A DNA stretch of 64,000 nucleotides from Malus domestica (GCF_042453785.1 NC_091665.1:23403501-23467500); one strand, 5' to 3'. Positions 50,431 through 62,606 are shown, counted from the first letter of the stretch. Translations and numbers: made by a program. Notes: a model not told the origin generated them from the letters alone.

Positions 50431-51820
50431 ACAGACCACTTTTTCAAAGTGCTCTGACAGAGTTAAAACATGTGAAACTGGCAGCTCCCACTACCGTGCT
50501 ATGACCAAGCAGGGTAAAGGAATAGCATTACTACTTGTTGTTAGGGAGACTCCTATATATGTCGACCTCCATCCCCAACGGACAGGCAGACCTGCAAAAA
50601 TGCTCAACCCTTCATCATATCTGAGAGGGCACTCCCAACGAAGCCTTTCGAAATATTCAGCTTTCTTTCCCCCCGATAATACCTCTGCAAACAAGCTATA
50701 CTAGAGCAAGAATATCTCATATCATCAGGGTTAAAAGCAAGAGTATCCCATATCATGCTTTTTCCCTGTCTTTTCTTTTGGCCTTGTTTTTACCTGCAAG
50801 ACAAGGAGAAAGAGAGCAATCAGTCAGCACTTGGAATCAAGCTTCCAGCCAGGAACTGACTGCCTGGAACCCCTTACCTGATTACTTACCTGGCATTGCT
50901 CTCGAGTACTCATCTTCAACATCTTATGTTTCCAGGGAAGATTCCGCATCTGCTTGAGGAACAGATAGGGCAAGTGCGAAGGATACAAGGAAGCATGTGG
51001 AGACAAGCGTAACAGCACACGTGCCGATACATTCATTACTCTGTCAAAAGCAAAAGTATCCCATATCAGCAGGGTGGAACGTACTCTAGATTTGATGGAC
51101 TTGTTTTGACCCTCAAATTCTTCAGTCGGCCTTATACTCTGGAGGAAACCAGAAAACCCTCCAGCTCAGTTCAAGAATAAGCCTGTGGAAAGTTACTTCT
51201 TCAAAAGCAAAAGTATCTCATATCATCTCTTCTCATTTTTCTTCTCTTTATCCTTCATGCTGCTGCAAGATGGGGAGAAGGTGAACAATCAGTCGGAGCT
51301 CTGATTGCTTACCTTGTCTGTCACCTCTTTCAGCAGACCCCCTAGCTCGGCGACTTGGGGGACTCCTACTACATGGTTTGTATCGCGCTTGACCAAGCCT
51401 GAAACTACAAGTAAGCTTCAAGTGAAATTGATACATTACCTTGTGCATCTCCACCAGTTAAAGATACCACCCCTGGATGGAGGAAGAGTACTTCCAGAGA
51501 AGATGCCACATCTACCTATGAGACAGATAAGGCAAGTCAAGACGACACCACACTCCGATACTTAGAAGTTTCGTGATTACGAGATCATTCTCCCACAATA
51601 TTTCCTAATGTCATTTGTACTAAATCATTCACTTGTACTCACTAAATGAGAGCTTGAACCTATGTACTTGTGTAAACCCTTCACAATTAATGAGAACTCT
51701 TCTATTCCGTGGACGTAGCCAATCTGGGTGAACCACGTACATCTTGTGTCTGCTTTCCTATCTCTATCCATTTATATACTTATCCACACTAATGACCGGA
51801 GCAATCTAGCGAAGATCACA

Positions 51821-52427
51821 AAAAGCGATCGTTTTCGCTACCTAGGATCTATCTTGCAAGAGAACGGAGAATTAGATGGAGATCTCAACCATAGAATACG
51901 AGCTGGATGGAAAGAGTGCATCCGGCGTGTTGTGTGACCGTCGTAGGCCACTGAAGCTCAAGGGAAAATTTTATAGGACGGCAATAAGGCTAGCGATGTT
52001 GTATGGCACAGAATGTTGGGTGGTGAAGCATCAACACGTACACAAAATGGGTGTAGCGGAGATGAGGATGCTTCGTGGGATGTGTGGGCACACGAGAAAG
52101 GATAAGATTGGGAATGAGGATATCCGAGGTAAAGTAGGAGTAGCCGAAATTGTAGGAAAGATGAGAGAAAATCGGCTCCGGTGATTTTGAACATGTGCAA
52201 AGAAGGCCGACTGACGCTCCGGTTCGAAGATGTGACTACGGGACAGAGGTTCAGGGCCGAAGGGGTAGAGGAAGACCTAGGACAACTTTGGAAGAGACTC
52301 TAAGAAAAGACTTAGAGTACTTGGATCTAACGGAGGACATGACACAAAACCGAGCGCAATGGCGTTTTAGGATTCATATAGCCGACCCCACTTAGTGGGA
52401 AAAGGCTTTGTTGTTGTTGTTGTTGTT
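51821..52427 (+). mobile_element. Second LINE 3' fragment with TTG tail
   Basis: It matches 46760-47341 of the first LINE (roughly 93% by eye) and then continues to the true RTE end: ccccacttagtgggaaaagg followed by (TTG)n. It carries an 8-nt deletion near 51909 and an in-frame stop near 52183, so it is non-functional. The right target duplication follows at once. Confidence 0.9.
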
Positions 52428-52443
52428 ACCCACTGATCAATGC
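52428..52443. repeat. Right target-site duplication of the LINE composite
   Basis: Identical over 16 bp to 44065-44080 and directly after the TTG tail. Confidence 0.85.
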
Positions 52444-54850
52444 CAATGCCAACAGGTAAAGGTGTAGTTAATTGTAAAAACTTCTACAATATTCTTAGAC
52501 ATATCCTGATAATACTAAACATAATTAGAAAAATTTAATTTATATTCAGAATATATGTTTACAAAATAGCTCCCATATATGTATACATTATTTGTCATTC
52601 TTTACTGGTGATTTATATTTTTTAAACAATTATCTGTTTGTAAATAGTGATTGGGTGTTTACAGTTTTACTTATACATTTTAAGGTCTTGGAAAAAATCT
52701 GTACACTTATTAAATTTATTAGAAGTTTTAAATGAATTGTGGTTTTCTTCTGACTAAGGTTCATATTCATTGTTACTTTTGGTTTTTGAAGTGTTTCCCA
52801 ATTGGGAATTGGCTACTCTTTATTTGGTTCTCAGTGAAAAAAAATTTAGGTGTTCTAGGTGATTAGTCAGCTAGCTACATCACAGTATTTACTCTCAATG
52901 TTGGTTTATCTGCAGTATAATGAGTGGACACAATTAGACATCAAGATCGAGAAAATTGGGTGCTAAACATTTTCATCCTACTACAGCTTTTCTAAAGATT
53001 TTATGCAGTAGCACATTTACAAAATAGTATTTTCAAATTAATTAACAATCTCCTTACAAATACATTAACAAACATCTATACACATATGCATTTAGGTTGA
53101 AGCACAGTTGAGAATCTTGAAACAAGGGAATTCAATCATTTTAGAGGATCAGGTTAACCTGTGATTATATAGTTACAAGTTTTCTATTAAGGTTTAAATA
53201 AGATTGTTAAATTAGTTATGTTGCTTTGAAGCATAGTTTATTTGCATTTTTAATGAACGAATTTCAGTTTGTAACGCTTCGGTTCTTTTATTTGCAGGTA
53301 TTCTAAATTTTTTACTCCAATGATTAAAAAGAGGCTTTTGTAAACTGGGAAAAACTCCTGCATGTATTGTTTCTATCACATAAAACTATACCTTCTCAGC
53401 CATATTGTTTCTATGAAATAAAATTATTGCCACACAATCAAAGTATAGAGTAGACACATAGGCACAAGCCACCTTGGAAATAAAGTATGTTAATTAATAT
53501 TTAATTAATTAATTGATAAAAGTTGGTGATCCTGATTTAAGGCTGCACAAACTAAATTTGTTGAGGGTAGACTCAAATTTGGGTAAAAACCACAAATCTC
53601 GAATTCTTTTTAATTTTTGTTCATTGCAGCGTCAGTTTATTCTAAAGCCATGTTTATGGAAGAAAAAACGAACTCCCAACTACGAAATCCAAGAAAGGTA
53701 GTAATCTTCTCTTTCTTTGTCAACTTATTAAAAAATGATTTCCTAACCATTGTTGTTTACACTTTTTCGCTTACAGTGTGAAGAAGTTGTTCATTATCTG
53801 ATTGACCCTAGCCTTTGTTGCCACCACAACTGATACACATTTCAATTCATTTTCTGTAAGTAATGTCTCGGTCTTTCTCCATATTTCGGGAATTCAATCT
53901 GCTGGGCTTTCTACACCCACAAAACTGTTCTATACATAATATCTCATTAACACGGCCAGGATCCAGTTTTAGTTTCTTTGGACCACATTTTTCTATTAGC
54001 TAAACCTCAAACTCCGGCTAAGAGTTGAAATTTGTCTCTAAATTGTTCAAACTATTGTTCTGATGTTCCGGATCTTTAATTTTTTTGTGTGCTCTTAAGG
54101 CCAAATACATAAACATCCATCTACTCTTATATTTTTTAGGTATTTTAAGAATAACCCTTTCTTGCTTTTCTTTTACGATTTTGTATCATATGGTATGAAT
54201 CAACATTTCCCCTGCTATGTTGCAAATGATTTTACATTTCTTGGTAAAAAAGTTGTTAAACAATGTGGTCAGCTTTTTGACATTTTGTTATACAGTTTCA
54301 TATGTAGAATTTGCAAGTTTGAATCATGTTTTTCTTTTCAGTTATATGTTTGAGATGCTGCATTCTCCAACTAAGCTGTTGTAAAGCTTTTGTATAAAAC
54401 TTTTAGTTGCTGAAAGTGTTTGATCCATTCTAGCAATTACTCTACTAAATTATGTCTAATTTTTGAATGCCCTACCAAAATAAACAAATCATTTTAGTTA
54501 GTTTAGGCGAAATCATATAAATTTTAACATTATAGTATTTTAGCTGTTGTGCATATATCTCAAAATGACACTTATCTTTTGTCTTTTATAAATTTGTATT
54601 ATTGTGTCTTTCATATATAACACTCTTATACTCTCTTACTAATTTTTGTTACACAATCGATCACTCACAGGTCATACTATTCATAAAGTGGTTCAAAGAA
54701 TTTCAAGCGCTTCATTCACCCAATTTTTGCTCTTCATGTAAAAATTCTTTCAAAAAGCTGAAACATCATTCAATGTAAATAACATTAACCTTCTTTGACA
54801 ATCCCTTATAGCTTTGAAACTGATTTTTTCATATAGTTTCTAATCATGCA
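52444..54850. other. Helitron interior, right of the LINE composite
   Basis: AT-rich with short exon-like pieces (for example 53513-53700) ending at plausible donors. I cannot join them into a recognisable protein. Confidence 0.35.
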
Positions 54851-54874
54851 GCAACGCGCGGGCAATGTTTCTAG

Positions 54875-55428
54875 TGGTTACCTAGTTGTGAGGCTTTAAA
54901 AAAAATAGTAAAATTGTTTTGTATTTAATTACTATATTGCCTGCAATTCTTATCTTGGTTGTTTTTCTTTAGTTTTGTTAATGTTAATTTTGTCTTTTCA
55001 CCATCTTTTAGTTGATAAAGAGAATTTTATTAATAAGTAGTTTAGATAATGAATATAAATTTTGAAAATACAGAGTCTCATATAAAATTAATGAATACTA
55101 GAGTATATGAATCTACATATACAAAGAGGGAAAAAACAAAAATGATGAACTTTCATAATACCGAAATTGACCTTCTCTCATTAGAAATTTAAAAAACAAA
55201 TAAATAAATATTCACAAAAACAACCCAAGGTAGTGAGACTGGGTGATTAGTAAGTTCATTATTTTTTGAAATATATTTTTTATAAAAAATAAATATTAAA
55301 TAAAAAAGAGTTCAATGCTGCACGTGTATGACAAGAGGTTAGTGATAAGAAAGAGAGATAAAAATAAAGTTGTAAGAAAATAAATTGCGGTTTGTAAAAA
55401 AAAGATGAATAAGTTTGGGGTGTTGTGA
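54875..55428. other. AT-rich intergenic sequence
   Basis: No gene or clear repeat boundary was seen. Confidence 0.4.
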
Positions 55429-55436
55429 CCCACGAC

Positions 55437-56972
55437 TAGGGATGGGCAAATACCCAGTGGTTATGCATAACCGCGGTTATTTGTATATTTAAATTTGACG
55501 GTTACGGTTATGGGTAACTGTTTAGAGGGTAACCGCGGTTATCAGTCCATTTAAATTTAACGGTTACGGTTATGGGTATAACTATTTACCCGTGAAATTT
55601 AAATGGGCGGTTATGGGTATTACTCGCTGTTATAAACGGGTACCTATTTAACCATTTATTTTAATATATGTAAAACTAAAAAAAAAAAAAATTAGTTTCT
55701 AACTAGGTTTAGTATCCCCAGATATATTTGGTAATAAAGGCCCATATAATATATATAGATGCCTCACTTGAGAGAAAAATATAGTTGATAGAATGGGCTA
55801 ATGTTTAATATATGTGATTGAATGTGCTAAAGTATTAAAGTGTTCGATAGTTTTGTTTTAGAGTCTTTTGGAGTTTTGACCAATTCAAGATAATGATTAG
55901 CTTGAGCATTTAGAAACATGTTATTATCAGATGATACATACCTATATATATATATATATATATATTTAATTGGCCTCGAGTTTTCAATAAATATTTGACC
56001 CCAAAATTAGAAATCGATTAAATGGCTTGGATCGATGAACATATGTTTCTAAATAAAAATCCAAATATTTATCAAATTAGCTTATTAGCAGATTGATGCG
56101 TACTTACATAATATATATATACACAGAGAGCTTAAGGGGAGGGATCCCCATTTTTTGAAAAAAATGGGGATTAGGTGTGGGGCCCACTTCACATCAAATT
56201 TCAACGATCCGAACCGTCTATTTTGTTAGTCTTGATTCATAGATCATCCTTACAAAAATTCAATTCAATCCGAAACCATTTGCCTATTTAATTATCAATA
56301 TCAAATTTCATATTTTCTTATATAACAAAGTATTCGTTCATTTCCTTGAACCCAATTAGATGTCTTAAACATTTCCAATTTAGCTAATATTTTGCAAGGA
56401 TGATCTATGAATCGAGACTAACAAAATAGACGGTTCGGATCGTTAAAATTAGATTGAAGTGGGCCCCACACCTAATCCCCATTTTTTTCAAAAAATGGGG
56501 ATCCCTCCCCTTAAGCTCTCTGTATATATATATATATGTATGTATATGTATACAAGAATATTAATTAACCTACAACCATGCATGATTCTTGTAATAGATT
56601 GACCGTCAAATAATTGGGAGACATCGCATATATTCATAAATAATATTGCCGTTAATATAAAAATACATGTTAAATGTACTTACAACGGTATTTAATAGTT
56701 AGAAAAAAGAAAATTATGACAAATTTCTTTTTAATTTTCAAGTTGTTAAAAAAATAGGTAGACGGGTAAAAAAAAAAGGTAAACGGGTACGCGGTTATGG
56801 GTAAATGGGTATGCGGTTATGGGTATGGTTAACCGTTTATAAACAGTTATGGGTATGGGTATACCCGTTTATGTAAATACACAACGGGTAAACGGTTATG
56901 CGGGTAAAAGCTTAAACGGTTATGAGAAAATAACCGCGGTTATCCGCCTGCCATAACCGTTGCCCATCCCTA
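55437..56972. mobile_element. hAT element with perfect 8-bp target duplication
   Basis: cccacgac flanks both sides (55429-55436 and 56973-56980). The terminal inverted repeat is tagggatgggcaa (13 bp, perfect). Subterminal regions are rich in ataaccgcggttat and gggtaaacggttatgg words, typical of subterminal transposase-binding repeats. No transposase ORF, so non-autonomous. Confidence 0.92.
56123..56523. mobile_element. Foldback MITE nested inside the hAT element
   Basis: acagagagcttaaggggagg on the left and its inverse on the right form arms of about 135 bp that include gggatccccattttttgaaa, gtggggcccacttcacat and ccgaaccgtctattttgtta. It lies within TA repeats, consistent with TA-target insertion of a Stowaway-like element. 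Confidence 0.8.
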
Positions 56973-56980
56973 CCCACGAC

Positions 56981-57440
56981 CTCTCGCACCTGGAACGAGA
57001 ACCATACCATTAGACCAAACATCCACTATTTTTACGCTTGACCTATATTCTTATCTTAAACAAGAATAGTTTTAGCTTCTTAATCCATAATTGTACACTG
57101 CCTGAGCTACTTTCCGTTTTTCAAAGATGCAGTTCATACACGAAGACGTTGATGTTTGTCTTCGACGTTTTGTCGGTGTGTGTCTGGGCCTAAGTTTGAT
57201 GACATTGTCGGTTGGATTTTAGAAAAGGAATGAAAGGAATAGTGGCTTTGCTAATAATGCAGAGAGTGAAGGATATAAATGAAATAATACACATTTTTGC
57301 ATTAATGCTGCACAAGTAGTTACGAAATATTTAAAAAGCTTCGGGTTTGATGCTTTGAGCTGGTTAGTCTGTTTAACTGTGGTTACAGGTAGGGTGAAAT
57401 TTCTAATGTAATCTTCAACTGTGCTTCAATATAATTAACA
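56981..57440. other. Intergenic between hAT element and plastid insert
   Basis: No gene or repeat boundary that I can support. Confidence 0.35.
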
Positions 57441-57745
57441 GGAGTAAGCGTTATTGCTTGTTTCCAATACTCGGCGGCTTGATCGAACCAAGCCTGCGCA
57501 ATTTCGGAATCTCCTTGTTGAACGGCCTGTTCTCCCTAGTCGGAATAGGGGGGGCGGTAAATTCCTTCCCTTAGAACCGTACTTGACAGTTTCCGACCTC
57601 ATATGGCTCAACAGTCAAATTCTTTTGGTGTCCTATTTTTTTAATACCCTATCTAATTGAATGAGATTTCTCAAACACATATCCTATTCTTTTTTCTCGA
57701 GTTAACCAAAAGAAAGAGGTCTCTTCGGACTCGGAAGGGGTGAAT
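57441..57745 (-). pseudogene. ycf3: Nuclear plastid DNA insert: ycf3 (pafI) exon 3 start and intron 2 end
   Basis: On the minus strand 57535-57441 encodes [20 protein letters not shown] followed by [12 protein letters not shown], the plastid photosystem I assembly factor Ycf3. The sequence upstream of it (57536 to about 57745) matches the style of the plastid group II intron before that exon (ccgacctcatatgg, ggaatttaccgcccc). It is flanked by plain nuclear sequence and has no start, so it is a NUPT and not a gene. Confidence 0.9.
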
Positions 57746-58142
57746 AATTGTGGCATGCCATCCGTTGTTACTCTTTTAAAAGAAAAGAAATACTCAAAAA
57801 GCTTTACTTCAGTTTGCCGTACATTTTGTAGCTAGGTTCGAACTTATGAGAAAAGCATATTTACTTAAACATAAACGAGAGAAGGAAAGAATCAGAAAAC
57901 TTAAAATGGGAGGAAGTGAGGAAGTGAATAAGATCATCTAGCTCCATTAATTGATATGATTCTTGATTTTTTGTTTTTATTACAGATTTTAAGGTAAAAT
58001 TCACATTTTTGCGATTTTATATGTGTTAGTTGTTAGGATGCCAAATGGCATCTCTGCATTGGATATTAATTTGTACAGTTGTCATGTTCATTGGTTATTG
58101 GGTAACTAATAATTATAAATTTGTTTTAGGAGAGCCTTTGAA
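57746..58142. other. Intergenic sequence
   Basis: AT-rich, with no gene seen. Confidence 0.35.
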
Positions 58143-58365
58143 AGGAGCATTTTTACTCACCACTATAAACTATGGTGTATGCTCACCATACACCTAATCA
58201 ATTAGCACGTGTTCTTTCACTTAATCTTAGTTAATTTTTTTCAAAATTGAAAAACTAACATTTAATGTGAAAGTTAACTAGAGCTAGGTGAAAGAACACG
58301 TGTCAATTGATTAGGTGTATGGTGAGCATACACCATAGTTTATGGTGGTGAGCAAAAATGCTCCC
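58143..58365. mobile_element. Mutator-type MITE with 9-bp duplication
   Basis: gcctttgaa lies on both sides (58134-58142 and 58366-58374). The arms are long inverted repeats (aggagcatttttactcacca and its inverse; then caccatacacctaatcaatt and cacgtgttctttcac). 223 bp. Confidence 0.9.
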
Positions 58366-58800
58366 GCCTTTGAATTGCTTGTATACTAGCAAATTAGCAA
58401 TTGTACCCAAAGCTCCATGTTGAAGATATTGATTGGTGTTTTGGTTCTTGAGCAATGACAATTATTATTCTTGTATATACGAGTCAAGATTCGTTGTCTA
58501 GCATTGGTAAACAAGTTATGTAGAATGATTCTCGTGCCTACGTTTTAGTAAATATTTGAAGCTGAATTGATTCATGTTTTTATTCGCTGCACATAAACAT
58601 GTTCTTACTTGATATGCATAGTTTACAAATAAAATCCGTTGCAGATGATTCCACATATGATTTAACCTTGAATCCAAGCGTGCTAAAGAAATGAATAATA
58701 AATAAAACACTGTCACAACTGTTAGTATACGAAATTTTAAGATTTTTTTCTCTCTTCCTTACATGGTCGTATCAATGACTTAATACTATAGGTACACTTA

Positions 58801-59585
58801 GAGCACTTCCACCGTGCTCTTTTGCCCTATGGACAAGCCCCATTTGCAATCCAATCCCCTCCAAAGTGGTGCCAGCCCATTCGAGCAATTAAGCTGAGGG
58901 GGAGCCCATAGGAGAGCTTAGGCACAAGTCCAAGGCTTGAGCGCCTGAGGGGGAATGATGCAAGGCTGACGTCAGCCATGTTATAAAATATTTTGCGTCA
59001 GGCACGTGCATAACACACGAGCATGGAGAGTGCGTTACCGACAAGATTTTAGGCGGTGGGGCCGACATTGTAGCCCACTAAGTAGCATTGCATCTGGACC
59101 GTTTGATTTCCAGATCAACGACCTAGATTTTTTCCGTTTTAAAAATTAAAAAATAAGAAAAAAATATAAATGTTTCGGAAGGGACACGTGTCACAATCTG
59201 GACTGTTGGATTTCAAATTTTTTTGTAATCCGACAGCTCAACTTAATTAAGTTAATAAAAATAAATAAAAAAAATCCGAAAAAATTAAAAAAAAATTAAA
59301 AATTATAATTTTTTTTTCTATAAATACCTTACCATTTTCTTTCAGATAATGACACATGGACGTGACGAGATCAGTTAAAAATCCAACCCGAAATTAAAAA
59401 TAAAATTATTTTTTATTATTTTAGAACAAATGAAATACTAATATTTTATTGCCTATTGTCATGGCTATTCAGTTTAAGGGTGAAGATGCAAAAGACAATT
59501 ACTGTTTATTAAAGACAATTACTATTCATTTGAGGGGATTGAATTGCCTATTGCCAATGGGAGCCTTTACACATTAAAAGTGCTC
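58801..59585. mobile_element. Harbinger-like MITE, TTA target
   Basis: tta flanks both sides (58798-58800 and 59586-59588). The ends share gagcactt inverted, with weaker similarity beyond (gccctatgg and ccaatgggag). 785 bp without a convincing ORF. Confidence 0.65.
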
Positions 59586-59827
59586 TTAGGAGCAATTCCA
59601 CCCATAATCAAGGGCAAGTGCTTCTGGATTGCCCGTTAAACTAAAAAATGTCCTCCAGCAAGTGGTGAGCCAAGCCAAACCCGACCCAATGTTCGTGCAA
59701 GAATTGCTTAGCCTTTCGTTCCGCCCACATTCCTTTATTTTGTACAAAATACCTACAGTTGTCCCCTGTATCTACAACTTGATACAGGACTCAAGCCCAC
59801 ACGTGGAATGATGTCTAACCCCATATT

Positions 59828-60003
59828 GGGAGAAATTTTTCATTGTAACGGGAACACGGGTGGTACACCACGTCTTTTTATGTAAGTGGTGGGAAATTTT
59901 ATTTTTTAAGTTATTAACTTTTTAACACATACAAATCCTACCATTTGTATAATAACATGTGGTGTACCCCCTCGTGTGCAGGTCACACTGAAAAATTTCT
60001 CCC
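59828..60003. mobile_element. MITE of the same family as 7141-7312
   Basis: A 15-bp perfect inverted end (gggagaaatttttca) and a palindromic interior (gtggtacaccacg and gtggtgtaccccctcgtgtg). A flanking duplication is not obvious. Confidence 0.75.
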
Positions 60004-60024
60004 ATGTTGGCAAGTTTCTTGTTA

Positions 60025-60942
60025 GGGGGTGTTTGTTTGCCTTCTTTAGCTCTCACTGGACTGGCTTAGATTAAAAATTAGTGCAATCCGTGTTTGTTCA
60101 TTGGCGGGACTAAGTTTAATGGGACAAGGGATGACTCGCCTCGACTAAATCCCTCACCATGAGGTCTTAGCAAGGCCCCCCAAAAACAATGGGATTGCTA
60201 GTCCCGTCTCCCTCATCTGCAAGCAGCGTCCCACGAACCCACATAAGCAGCATCAACCCCCTTCTCCTGTGACCAAACCAAAAACGGTTGTCGCTGATCT
60301 CCGTCATCCCGCAAACCCAGCGCCCTTTTAGCATCTGGGTCGGTGATTTGGGGGCTTTTGCCATATAGGTTGACCTGAACGACGGCAAAGACGGGTCTTT
60401 TGCTACCTCTGCTTCGCTTTGCCCCTCCCATCTCCTTCTTCCCTGCTTCCCACAACCAGAAAACCCAAAAAAATTGAACCCATAAAAGCCAGAAGACCGA
60501 ACCCAGAAAGCCCAAAAAGAGATGGAGACACGGAGAGGGAGGAGAGAGTAACTTTGGGGACGATTTTGCAGGAAAATGGTTTTGAAGTGTTTTGCAGAAA
60601 AAAAAAATGGAATTGAACTTTGAAGCATTTTGAAGGAAAAAATATGGGAGGAAAGGAAATAATGGGCGATGAAACCAAAGAGGAAGAAGGTACTCTCTAG
60701 AGAGAGGTAGAAGCGTAGAGAGTGTTTAGAATTTTTAGAAGGAAAAGGTTGAATTCATAATAAAATATTATTAGATATATATTAAATATTAAATATTATA
60801 ATTTATTAATTATTTTATTTTTTAGTTCGATACTGCATCAAATACTTCACTAACTTAATCTAGTTTAGTCTAATCCAAGCCAATCTAACTTAGTCCCTGA
60901 AGCTAGTCCAGTTAGAAATAGTCCGGTACAACAAACACACCC
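60025..60942. mobile_element. Harbinger-like element, TTA target, 918 bp
   Basis: tta occurs at 60022-60024 and 60943-60945. Ends: gggggtgtttgtttg on the left and gggtgtgtttgttgt on the inverted right, and both arms contain actggact. The interior (60160-60700) has a GA-rich, UTR-like stretch and a 153-codon minus-strand open frame without a recognisable motif. Confidence 0.8.
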
Positions 60943-60945
60943 TTA

Positions 60946-62496
60946 GGAGCTTGAGTTAATATTTTGTACGAAATACCAATAAATTTGCCTTTGCCACTAT
61001 GCTCTCTGACTGCTCTCATTCGAGCAACTTAACTTTTTCCATGTGCTCTATAATTCCACAATTTTAGAACCCACCCCACCATACCCATACGAATAATCAA
61101 TTTCATAAAATTATAGCAGTTTTTGAATTTTGATCCAGTTGGAGTTTAATCATTGAAATAAAAATTTGTGAGCATTAGTTTTTGTATTTTTACTGTGTGT
61201 GAAGTGATGGTAGTAGGGAAAAGAATCCTATACTCCCTCTGTTATAACTTCCGTCCCTAATTTTCCTCTTAAAATCCATTAATCTGACTAAAAGTTCTAA
61301 TAGTGTTATTAGGAGTATTGCTCCATATTGTGACGAGTTTCGAAACCAATACTCACATATTTTTAATTTAGGAACCAAAATTTCAATTGAACGAAAGCTT
61401 CAGTTAGACCAAATACAAATACATTACAAATTCAATTTTCTCTAGCTAATTTCAAATTTGACAAAGAAAAGAGATGATGAGGTTTCAATTTGAACTTCCA
61501 ACTCCATTAGCCTCCTATTGTAATTGAACAGGCACAAGATGAGTGTGTGTCCACATTTAATACATAAATTGGACTATTGATGAGAGGTTGTTATGAAAAA
61601 TTGGTTGATAGTTTAGTTGATATGATGATCACGTGAATTAGGTATTTGCCTGCAAATGCCACCATTCGTTTCCTCTTTTAGTCTCCCAACTGTGACAAAT
61701 TAAACCACCAAGCCCCAATAAAAGAAAATAAATGGGGGCTCATGAGGAAAGGGCGCGCTCTATTGAAGATTGCAATTCGAAAATTTGACAGAATAAATTA
61801 TAATTTATATTGAATAGTTTCACTTGTAATTACAGTTGTCTTTTTTGATAAAAATCAACATTTGTCGAGCTGTGCAAATAATTAAGTTGAGATAATATTG
61901 GTGCAAGTAATTAAGTTGAGTCAATATTAGTGTAATTACATTGAATGGTTCACCTCTCATTCTTGACCGAGTTTGATTCTCGTTTACATTCCAAGAGTTG
62001 ATGTATTCCAATACGTGCATAAATAATCATGCATGTGTTAGATGGTGTAGGCTTGATATACATTTTATATGTTTGTCACTCTTATTTCACAAGTTGGGCT
62101 ATTCTTGCATGTGCATAAATAATCTCACACATGTCAAACAGTGTAAGTTTGATATACATTGTTGACTCATTCCCTTACAGTTTAAGTATTTAGGGACATG
62201 AGTTGATCATATAACATAAATTACTTGGGTAAATTAAACGTGGGTTTGTGTAAAAAGCATGGTATTAATGGGATCCGTGTAAGTAGGTTTAGACAGATAA
62301 GATATGCAGTTGGGAGTTCTTGAATGAATGGCATTGTGATATGGAGGATGAAGTCGGTATGCACGTTACGGTCCTTTTCTTCTCCCCTAAACGCAAGGTC
62401 ACCCCTAAAGAAAGGGTCCCTAAGGGACCCTAACCTCATGTGAAGCCCTTAAATTTCAGTGTCGATGTGCTTTTAGATCAAAGTGCTTATAAACCC
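60946..62496. other. Upstream region of the proline-rich protein gene
   Basis: AT-rich intergenic DNA; a partly repeated phrase (catgtgttagatggtgtagg and cacatgtcaaacagtgtaag) occurs at 62030-62160. I see no gene. Confidence 0.4.
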
Positions 62497-62503
62497 TATA
62501 TAA
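62497..62503 (+). promoter_or_regulatory. TATA box of the proline-rich protein gene
   Basis: TATATAA lies 110 bp upstream of the ATG at 62607, the expected distance for a strong plant promoter with a leader of about 80 nt. Confidence 0.65.
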
Positions 62504-62606
62504 TAAGCTTTGTAAAGATGGGTAATACCAACAGCTTATAGAATAAGCCGTTTTCTTCTTGATCTTTTCTCTCCCCCGTACGTCTGTGTTGGGGGTGCGG
62601 TTCCCA

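Larger units (their letters stand above)
47342..51820. mobile_element. LARD-like / large-LTR block inside the LINE composite
   Basis: It starts TGACTTGG and ends GATCACA, between LINE copy 1 and LINE fragment 2. The right 200 bp resemble LTR R/U5 sequence (gtggacgtagccaa, gaaccacgtacatcttgtg), as does 22830-22960. It contains an antisense ORF (47605-48285) and a heavily duplicated middle (48420-50430). No second LTR and no flanking 5-bp duplication were found, so it may be a solo large LTR, a truncated LARD or a fragment of a high-copy apple-type element. Confidence 0.6.
41688..54874 (+). mobile_element. Probable Helitron, carrying a nested LINE composite
   Basis: The 5' end TCTATATACTAAAACC follows an A, and the 3' end is a GC-rich block (gcaacgcgcgggcaatg) followed by CTAG and then T at 54875, as Helitrons insert between A and T. 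MULE copy 2 inserted four bases inside the 5' end, so the first bases also occur at 39977-39980. Without the 8.36-kb nested composite the element is about 4.8 kb. No Rep/helicase was seen, so it would be non-autonomous. The assignment rests on terminal motifs only. Confidence 0.55.

Noticed and set aside
47342..51820. Standard LTR retrotransposon with an LTR at each end
   Set aside because: The first and last few hundred bases do not match each other and no 5-bp duplication is present, so I call it only LARD-like or a large solo LTR.
57441..57660. Functional ycf3 gene or a novel nuclear protein (68 codons, plus strand)
   Set aside because: The plus-strand frame is antisense to plastid ycf3 exon 3 and continues into intron sequence. 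It is a plastid DNA insert.
60167..60628. 153-codon minus-strand gene
   Set aside because: It lies wholly within a Harbinger-like element, has no recognisable domain and begins in UTR-like sequence.
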